This document shows positions 58,401-64,000 of a DNA stretch of 64,000 nt, piece after piece (the first letter of the stretch is position 1; every line of letters begins with the position of its first letter). The position numbers were made by a program, and so were the translations under genes. Source of the stretch: Echinococcus granulosus (lineage: Eukaryota; Platyhelminthes; Cestoda; Cyclophyllidea; Taeniidae). The notes under the pieces were generated by a model, which worked only from the letters and a program-made list of their open reading frames with translations, was not told where the DNA came from and did no database searches. Location: positions 1,134,152 to 1,198,151 of the forward strand of contig NW_020170392.1 of NCBI RefSeq assembly GCF_000524195.1, given 5' to 3'.

Positions 58401-60032
58401 GTATGTAAAATACTCAGTTAGCCCTCCTGATGACACACACTGTGTTGAAAAGTGGTTATTAAAATCTACCCTCCCCCAATGGGCGATCATATAGCTAATG
58501 CATATCATTGAATTAGTGAACATCCAAACTGCGGAGGAGGGCTTAGAGGTGAAAATAGAGAGGCACTCTGTTAATTTTGCTGACGAGCTCCAATGCACAC
58601 GACTTTTTTGCTTTTACCCAATGCCACCCACATGAATTTGTTCATTTAGGTGATTCAAAACATTCCACTATGCGGGCCCGTAAATTATCACGCAATTCAG
58701 TGTTTGATATGAATTTCTCACACGGAATAGAGTGTTTAAAGTTAGGCGAAGTCGTTCGCATATCATTCATATCTAGAGCAACGAACACAAAAACCGCTGA
58801 GATGCACATCAAATACGTCTTGTTTGGACACTAGCTGTTAGTGACATAGATAGCACAAAACGCAATTCTCAGATCATCAAAGAGTATTGCAAATAGGAAT
58901 TTCATGACACAAATGCTTTCAGTGACTTTCAGAATTGTAACTACACATATTTCTTTAAAAGAAACTGAAAACCACTAAATTCCATAAATTAAGATTGTGT
59001 AAACGATCCGTCCACTGGCATCCCTATACACCCACACAAGGAGGACGCATCATGGGATTGAGGTTTTGCTTTTATCTGCAACTAGTACTTCTGACTTTTC
59101 GTTCTTAGGCTTTACTTGCCAAGTTGTTTGCCATTAGTACAAAAGGCTATAAAAATGCCTAAATGAATATGTGGCAGGATTTAAGGTCCGTAAAGGACTC
59201 AAACGCAAATAATGAAAGCACTGTTATGGGCAAATAACTATTAAATTCAGTTTTATAGCGCAGAACCCTTTCACAGACATAAATAATAAGCTGCATAGGA
59301 AACGAGGTCGGTATTTTGCAATGCAAAGTTGTCAAGTGAAAAACGCTGACACAGTCATCACTATTGTTTCTCTGTTTGAGCTGGTACAAGGACACTTCCT
59401 TGCTCCGGCGCTAGGCCTTCAAAACTAGAATACTGATTCATTATTTTTCGAAAATTGTCCTCTCTTCTTGACCTAGAGTAATGTGATAGACAGTTAGTTG
59501 AGGACAGTACGCTTGTTTTTACATCCGAGAATGTTCTACGTTTGGCCGTATTAAACTCACTAATAAAATTAATTATTCACAAGTTCGTACAAAATATCCT
59601 GAAGTGCGAAATATGTACCAGAAGCCGATCAGTCGTAGTTTTCTTTAGTAAAAATTACAAAAGCGGGTTGCCTGACTTTTGGGGCACTTAACATCCGAAA
59701 AGAAGGATATAGTACAAATAATAGGCGTGTCTTACCATTTTCCCAATCATGATGAGTTTTGGCCCCAGGGCAATGTGGAAGCTAAAAGAATACATGAGCC
59801 GGATGTAGAAAACAAAGAGCGAAAAAGCCATGCATATTCTCGAGGGATCCATGATTGGGTCGGTGAGGATGTGAAAGGCCTCCGTGTCGTGATTGAGCTG
59901 CGAGTCACCTAGCCGTGCCAGGACAATCAATCGCAGTATAAATCCAACTATGTAGAGTATCAGTCCTGTACAGTCCAACTTGTTCCATCCATCAGATATG
60001 TAGGTTGAAAAACTGATACCCGACAGCACCGA
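40348..60032 (-). CDS. TRPM: TRPM cation channel with NUDT9-like C-terminus, 5' part missing (14 exons seen)
   Basis: A tetrameric, probably Ca2+-permeable plasma-membrane channel of the melastatin TRP family. Fourteen phase-compatible exons encode 825 residues plus stop. Order in this fragment: S3-S4 (1-99), S5 (100-139), pore loop (140-175), S6 (176-217), TRP helix (about 218-250), C-terminal linker, coiled coil (356-405), a proline-rich linker, and a NUDT9-H domain (about 490-825). Combined with the NUDT9-H tail and the DY-x-x-R motif of the TRP helix, this fits the flatworm channel identified as the praziquantel target (TRPM_PZQ), though flatworms have several TRPM genes and orthology is inferred. 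MHR domains, S1 and S2 were not found up to 64000, so the gene very probably runs off the window. Confidence 0.93.
41654..41773 (-). CDS. TRPM: TRPM exon T13: NUDT9-H domain
   Basis: Forty codons, phase 0 both ends. Encodes IFKGYLDDQLNADGGWLETV then VLNFHEG, matching [21 protein letters not shown] of TRPM2. Donor GTGAAG, acceptor ATTTCAG. Confidence 0.96.
41852..42001 (-). CDS. TRPM: TRPM exon T12: degenerate Nudix box
   Basis: Fifty codons, phase 0 both ends. It aligns where ADP-ribose pyrophosphatases carry the Nudix box. The core REXXEEXG reads RAYFAQRA here, and the upstream PGG/GE positions are also replaced (FFTDHESRCD). ADP-ribose hydrolysis is therefore not expected, as in human TRPM2, whose box is also altered. 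Confidence 0.9.
42002..45761 (-). other. TRPM intron with TRIM-like copy 2
   Basis: A 3.8 kb AT-rich intron between T11 and T12. Contains the TRIM-like fragment at about 44350-45120 and a 14-base T run at 45279-45292. Nothing else recognised. Confidence 0.65.
44350..45120 (+). mobile_element. TRIM-like element, copy 2 (5'-truncated)
   Basis: Plus-strand fragment aligning with the internal part and 3' terminal repeat of the elements at 55440 and 31542. Shared marks include TACCCCAGTCCC (44373), CTGTCTACGGTACGTGCATG (44464), a block near 44540 (CAATACTGAAGCGAGAACA), TTTTAGGCCAG (44642), a purine tract (AAAATGAGAGAGG) and the terminal repeat from 44931. No convincing 5' repeat was found, so the left end is truncated or too diverged. 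Confidence 0.7.
45762..46089 (-). CDS. TRPM: TRPM exon T11: NUDT9-H substrate-pocket segment
   Basis: The longest exon seen here. Encodes NPMGRTGLLGKGLLPHWGPN, almost the TRPM2/NUDT9 signature (NPMGRTGL.GRG...GPNH), then VTQWSRN and FCLPW. This segment lines the ADP-ribose cleft in relatives. Phase 2 in, phase 0 out, donor GTAAGT. Confidence 0.97.
46173..46255 (-). CDS. TRPM: TRPM exon T10: NUDT9-H N-lobe
   Basis: Encodes TRYPDYFAYDSSEETVLYPD then ETAHDGE. Phase 0 in, phase 2 out; acceptor AATTTTAG, donor GTGAGC. Confidence 0.9.
47016..47259 (-). CDS. TRPM: TRPM exon T9: linker and start of NUDT9-H domain
   Basis: A low-complexity acidic and proline linker, then RNIAGHRLWRFAPFNFEKYP and VPPDKTAWT, corresponding to RFPVPNEKVPWE of TRPM2. 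The coding frame is not the longest open frame over these bases; it was chosen by phase (2 in, 0 out) and homology. Confidence 0.9.
48504..48715 (-). CDS. TRPM: TRPM exon T8: proline-rich linker
   Basis: Starts IMKKIADLPTCQCIELVDE and ends in a polyproline run (PPTPPPPPPMAPPPPR). Phase 0 in, phase 2 out. It links the coiled coil to the NUDT9-H domain. Low complexity makes homology silent; composition, splice sites and phase support it. Confidence 0.82.
48792..48941 (-). CDS. TRPM: TRPM exon T7: C-terminal coiled coil
   Basis: Fifty codons, phase 0 both ends (GIGMELEKRFKDLDAHFQRF then heptad-spaced Val/Leu). This is the tetramerisation coil that follows the TRP domain in TRPM channels. Splice sites TTTGTATCAG and GTAAGT. 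Confidence 0.88.
50960..51067 (-). CDS. Candidate cassette exon of TRPM (speculative)
   Basis: A 108-base GC-rich, CpG-rich stretch inside the 4.4 kb intron between T6 and T7. On the minus strand it is preceded by CATCTGCCGCAG, followed by GTGCTT, and is open in phase 0/0, matching both neighbours. It would add 36 residues (starting ALGSFASRRPRRRDKS). The donor is weak and no homology is recognised; it may instead be a repeat. Confidence 0.25.
51640..51785 (-). repeat. Unnamed dispersed repeat, copy 2
   Basis: Its reverse complement matches 14692-14820 (shared TTTATGCC.TACACG, AATTTGGCAGGTC, ACACACCGAG.CATCGC, GGAAATTT). This copy continues past where copy 1 is cut by the assembly gap. Lies in the T6-T7 intron. 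Confidence 0.75.
51786..53376. other. Intronic stretch of unknown origin
   Basis: Part of the T6-T7 TRPM intron. 51830-52650 has a higher C content than its surroundings, a perfect hairpin (CTTCTCT-CCT-AGAGAAG near 51870) and a short CATC run near 52230. Several short open frames exist on both strands without recognisable domains. It may be an old insertion of an unidentified element. Confidence 0.35.
53377..53591 (-). CDS. TRPM: TRPM exon T6: C-terminal linker helix
   Basis: Encodes VTFKDVKKEREMVKWEHMKA and MDYLRE, the charged helix that follows the TRP domain in TRPM proteins, then a Gly-rich linker. Phase 1 in (acceptor after a pyrimidine-rich stretch, ATTAACAAG) and phase 0 out at GAA before GTGGGT. 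Confidence 0.86.
55060..55259 (-). CDS. TRPM: TRPM exon T5: TRP helix
   Basis: Encodes YYWNYQRYQMIADYVRRSPL then VPPLIIFWHFYEAYKAL, aligning with WKFQRYFLVQEYCSRL...PFPFIVFAYFY of TRPM8. The DY-x-x-R residues line the lower end of the ligand cavity between the S1-S4 bundle and the TRP helix. Asp codon GAC is at 55187-55189, Tyr at 55184-55186, Arg at 55175-55177. Phase 2 in, phase 1 out (GTAAGC). Confidence 0.97.
55440..55637 (+). repeat. 5' terminal repeat of TRIM-like copy 3
   Basis: Direct repeat of 56338-56527: shared TTGTTTAATTCTT-type start, a block around CTATGGCCTCTG / CATGGCCTCTG, GCCCTTC / GCGCTTC, GTCCT, and an AGGGAAG end block. Confidence 0.78.
56338..56527 (+). repeat. 3' terminal repeat of TRIM-like copy 3
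   Basis: Direct repeat of 55440-55637 (see there). Visible divergence between the two repeats indicates that the insertion is not recent. Confidence 0.78.
57247..57370 (-). CDS. TRPM: TRPM exon T4: outer pore and S6
   Basis: Encodes RNCQNGMCPTKTSRW then the S6 helix LVPIMLGFYVLLTNILMFNL and LIAMFS. Two cysteines in the outer-pore turn resemble the disulphide pair of TRPM2/TRPM8. Phase 1 in, phase 2 out (GTAAGC). Confidence 0.95.
57911..58018 (-). CDS. TRPM: TRPM exon T3: pore helix and filter
   Basis: Encodes GMKFIDTIFSMYTTAYFQMF then GDFSLDTLQGE. It aligns with the pore of TRPM8 (YLAMFGQVPSDVD). At the filter the Gln that follows FG in vertebrate TRPM2/8 is Asp. Phase 1 both ends; donor GTGGGT, acceptor CTTTTTAG. 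Confidence 0.93.
58232..58352 (-). CDS. TRPM: TRPM exon T2: S5 helix
   Basis: Encodes VTNDLIPFMIILTVIMVGYA, the S5 helix, and AQSIAYPNGFYTSEQLSI of the extracellular turn. Joined to T3 it creates an NGT glycosylation sequon. Phase 0 in, phase 1 out (GTAAGT). Confidence 0.94.
59736..60032 (-). CDS. TRPM: TRPM exon T1: S3 and S4 helices
   Basis: Ninety-nine codons in phase 0. Encodes SDGWNKLDCTGLILYIVGFI (end of S2-S3 turn and S3), an S3-S4 loop, and FVFYIRLMYSFSFHIALGPK with LIMIGKM (S4 and linker). Asn and Asp of WNKLD (59982-59984, 59973-59975) match the S3 Ca2+-site residues of TRPM8/TRPM2, and Arg of IRLMY (59799-59801) the S4 arginine of the ligand pocket. Acceptor TCTGTTTGTAG, donor GTAAGA. 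Confidence 0.96.
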
Positions 60033-63000
60033 CTACAAACAGAAGAGCGTCTTTTAGATTGTCCGTTTAGGGAAAAATAATAAGCAAGAAATCACTTTAA
60101 AGAAGTTCCCCATCGTCCCAGGCTAAAGATTTTCGGAAGAGAATCTTTTAAGGAAGTAAGAGAAATTTCGTGTCTTAGGCAAGAGTGGAGTAGATTTTGG
60201 AGCAAACCAGATGCTGTTTGGTTAAAGAGTTTTATCGTACCTGGGCTAATACGTTGTTTGGGAGTTTGTGTCTATGTATCCATGTTTAAGTCTGCCTCGT
60301 AAAAACCACTCTTTGCGACGGTTTAAAAGGCGCTGGTCAAGAGAGCCGAGGGAGAGGGAGAACAAGTAACCCAGATGCTTCACTTTTTTCCCGTCTGCCC
60401 CTCCCTTAACATATTTACAAACCCACTTCCGCTGTCAGCCAAGAGATGTGACAAATGACCATAACTCCGCTGGTGTGTTGGAGTTTTGACCCGGAAAATA
60501 ATCTACTTAGGGAGAAACATCTTCTAGTTTAAAAAATGCTAAGTTTTGACTTAAATACTAGACACGCACTAGGATTTCAAATTTTAAATATCAGTGAATA
60601 AGCGGACATGCCTATCATTGTGTCAAGAAGGAAATCGTATAAATAGAACTACCTGTATGATAAATTGTTGATAAAGTTATATCTGGAGTTGTATAGAATG
60701 TACTAATAGAATGTCTATTCTTCCCACATTTCTGCAATCATGCGATTATACATCAAAGTCAGTATGTACCGCAACTTATTTAGCCCTATTCTGACATAGA
60801 TATATGATTTTGCATAGCGTAAATACGAATACAAAGGTGAGCCTGAAAATAACAAAGATAAAGGACTTATAAACCCGCAGAAGATAACATTCCTCCCTTT
60901 TCTCCAATATCTATTCACATGTCACTCAGGTAAATAGAAGTGGTGTAGACATCCTAGTAATTTTGTGCCTAATGCTTGCAGAAAAATAAGTAAGCTTCTA
61001 ATTAAACACCAAAAATACACAAAAACAGAAACGAGAATTTATTTTGGTTCTGGAATAGACGCGATGAAACTGACTCATTGCTCTAGTGGGGATTTTGGCT
61101 CAAACCATTCAATGTCACGCAATTTGCGGCTTTTACAATCAGTAGTGGTACTAAAGATTAGTCTTAAAAATAGAATCAAAATATGGGAATTTTTAGACTA
61201 GCTCTTTAGTTGCAATACAATAGCAACAAGAGTTAAAAATAATGTTACGAGGAATTTTGAGTTGACCCAATCCAACACCAGGGTGGATGATGTATGGTCC
61301 ACAGCACATACCACGGCTGGTAAGAAGCAAGAAACACACATTTAGCAATATGCGAAATTGATTTAAGATAGTGAAGAGGAACAGTTTCCTTGTTGTTTTA
61401 AAAACAACTAACTTTTCAATCTAAAGATATTTGGAAAAATTGAAATCCGAGCGTGGGCTGATGTCTAGAGTTTCCATTTCCAAGTCCATTTTTTGTAATT
61501 AAATTGCTGCCCAAGCCAATTTTGACAGTTTTATATCTTAGCAAGGAATAAAAGAATCTACCTTTGGGATACTCCATTTTGAAGAACTGCCCTAGTGAAA
61601 TTTTCCGCATTTTTAAGCTCACTAACTGCTCATTTCAAGCAATTTAGTTACTACGTTTGGTCACACGGATTACGACTACTCCTCCGCACTTTCTCCGTGG
61701 ATAAAGTAAAGCTCCCTCTAATACGTTCCTTGGCAAGAGGACGGAGCATCCTCTGTTTTCATTGCCCTTTTGACAATAATTTCCCTGAATAGGCAAAATT
61801 ATATAATAAATAATGTGTTTCTGACTAGTAAGAAGTCCGCAGTCAGTTTAAATTAAAGCGATCATAACTCTTTATGTACTGCTTACTGTATTTTTCTGTA
61901 CAGATTATATGCTGATGGTCTCCGCCAGTAAATATGATCGTACTCATTGGGGGTGGTATTGTTTAACCACTTCCCTTCCCATTTGAACCTCCACTAGGAC
62001 TCACTTTAAATTCATATTCAGTCCTACTTTTATATACATTCGCCTTTTTGAATCAAATTTAGCCAGATCACACATATACTAGACAAACACAACACCATCA
62101 TGACCATTAGAGTATTTACAAATGTTATCGCAGGTTTTTTGCTCCCTTTGGGAGTCTGCAAAAGTGCATTATAAATAATGCAATCTAGATTGCTGGAGAT
62201 AGAGTTCTATGTGCGTGACTGCAAAACACAAAGAAAATTAACCCCTTTCAGAGAGGGTGAGGCGTAGTAAGATATGTTTTATTGAATGTACCTTTTAAGC
62301 GGAGGCGGTCAGTAAATGAGAACCTTATGGTGGATCGGACGCCATCGACTCTCGAGGAGGAGGGAACGTACCCTGAACCACGATATCTATACCCCCTCCA
62401 TTCATTTATCCCAACCCAATAAAGCATGTCCTAGTCCAGCTCGTCTAATTGTTCTGAGGGTATGAAGGCCAAAGCGGAACAGAGAAACACCGAGTCCATT
62501 GCAGTCTCCATAGGAAGGCTGTCCATTATAACTGTGGCTATTTAAACAAGTTGCCTTTCCAAATTACAAGTGACAGATTTGGTTGACATGAGGTGTCTAA
62601 AATACTGACTCGCGTGGAGCCCCTACCTCTTATCTAGTAGAAATTCCACAAATTGACTAGCTAATAGTTTAAATAACCAAACGAAAACTGGTCTTGGAAT
62701 CCTCTTCTCAAAATGTGCTGAAGGAGCGGTCAAGGTCAGGTTGAATTTGCTCTTTGTATGCTTTGAGGAAAGTGCTCGGTAGTGCTCACAGAATTGTGCT
62801 AATAGACGGAATCTGCGTTTTAATTTTCCCGTGAATACATCCAATGTTGGCTTTGATCCTTTTGATCTCCATGGGTAACTGAATTACGCCTTTACATGAC
62901 ATGTCAAGAGTTTCACTTTGCACGTCATAATTTCTTTAACTTAATGAATTCTGGGTCTTGGCTTCAAGTAAATTTGGATTTTATACGGTCAGTGAAAAGC

Positions 63001-64000
63001 TGAAATAGCGCTATTCAAGTGTATAAGACAAAAAGCTATTGCTAAAGAGTGCGTACGGGTTTAATCATGTATGAAATCATCTGTGTTCCTTAGAAGCTAG
63101 TTAGTCTACATACGCATCACATTTATTAAAATATAAAATGGGTGCATAAGAAGGCGAAACACAACAAAAACTGCTACTACTTCCCCCTAAAAGGTTCAGC
63201 TAAAAACTTGCTTAAAATAGTTATTTTAAATATGCGACTAAAAGTCACTTGAGACACGATTTAGTAAACTCAAACCAAGGGGCGAGTCAGGCGTTTTACG
63301 GCGGACTAGGGGGCAGGACGTTTAACTCATTAACGACGTCTTTCCGGTGTTGGTGGCGATGGAGAGACCAACTCTTCTCCCAAAAACCGACCGGAAACGG
63401 CCGATTTCCCGGAATAGAGCAGTGCGCCCAAATATGCTGATTACCGGCCCTGTTCCATTCCTCAAACAGAGCGATAACACCCATAATGGGAGGCTCTGCC
63501 ATTCAAACCACTTACACAGACACCAACATCTTCAACAGCAACACATTTAAACATGCCCTTAGTAACAATAACACTTACCCAAGCAATCTAAAAGATAAAA
63601 AAATGGTCAATGTTAGATTTTGTGCTCAGGATGCATCCACAGCTGAAAGGCAAAATCACTGGTGATCATTTCTGAGGTGCATCAAAGTGAAAATAAAGCG
63701 AATGATCAGATATGACTTTGGCCTTTAATGAACCCTTGTGAGATTTCGTCTACTGGGCTATTGAGCAAAGCGTCTGCAGCATTCCCAGACTAAATATACA
63801 GAAAAAAAAGCAAAGTTTTATTACCTTGAGAACCGCTTGGTTCTCTGATCACCAATCGTTTAATTTTGATTAATTTATGCAGAGTAGCCAATTACTTCGA
63901 AGTGGCTATTCCAAACGAAGGTAACAAAAACAAGTTAACAGTCCAAAATCGTGCAAATCTATGGGTTGGTTAACTCGCCTATTCCAGCTACACATTTCAG
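60033..64000 (-). other. Upstream TRPM intron(s); S1-S2 and N-terminus not found
   Basis: The preceding S1/S2 and MHR exons must lie on the minus strand above 60032, but I see no convincing S1 or S2 helix up to 64000. Short minus-strand frames near 60720-60920 and 61420-61620 are unconvincing. 63249-63560 is a GC-richer island with overlapping short open frames on both strands and no recognised domain, possibly a repeat fragment. The rest is AT-rich intron-like sequence. Confidence 0.5.

Noticed and set aside
60715..60918. Hydrophobic minus-strand frame near TTTTCAG as S1 or S2 helix
   Set aside because: Lacks the conserved Trp/Glu pattern of the TRPM S1-S2 region, and stops appear in the hydrophobic frame before a donor.
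61416..61622. Possible TRPM exon on the minus strand (GQFFKMEYPKG before GTAGAT)
   Set aside because: Short, AT-rich, no match to S1, S2 or MHR segments that I can recognise, and no matched phase evidence.

Overview
This is a eukaryotic, intron-rich window. Coding exons are GC-richer than the AT-rich introns, splice sites are GT-AG, and there is one 100-N assembly gap. The gene content points to a parasitic flatworm. The combination of a TRPM channel with a degenerate NUDT9-like tail, an Asp at the praziquantel 'gatekeeper' position, and about 1 kb LTR-bounded non-coding elements resembling the TRIMs described from taeniid cestodes makes a taeniid-like tapeworm the best guess. The organism is inferred; nothing in the window names it.

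Layout. 1-5266 is non-coding as far as I can read, with a degenerate dispersed repeat pair and a CCAAT-box cluster just before gene 1. 5324-38915 (+) is a complete or nearly complete receptor guanylate cyclase (natriuretic-peptide-receptor type). I reconstruct about 20 exons whose phases are mutually compatible: signal peptide, ligand-binding ectodomain, one transmembrane segment, an unusually long juxtamembrane exon, a pseudokinase domain, the dimerisation helix and the cyclase domain. 38916-40347 is the gap between two convergent genes. 40348-60032 (-) is the 3' part of a TRPM cation channel: S3 to S6, pore, TRP helix, coiled coil and NUDT9-H domain, in 14 exons encoding 825 residues plus stop. 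The first half (MHR domains, S1, S2) was not found and should lie beyond 64000 or in unrecognised small exons after 60032.

Mobile DNA sits in the introns. There are three TRIM-like elements (31542-32601, about 44350-45120, 55440-56527), each antisense to its host gene. There is a decayed Gypsy-type integrase fragment (about 22010-22910), and an unnamed repeat family with one copy at the assembly gap (14692-14820) and one inverted copy in a TRPM intron (51640-51785).

Biology. The two genes are both membrane signalling proteins: a peptide- or ligand-gated cGMP producer and a Ca2+-permeable channel. I see no evidence that they act together beyond being neighbours. The most consequential reading is the TRPM gene, which looks like the praziquantel-target channel and carries the residue associated with high drug sensitivity. 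All exon joins were derived by eye from phase and homology and have no transcript support.
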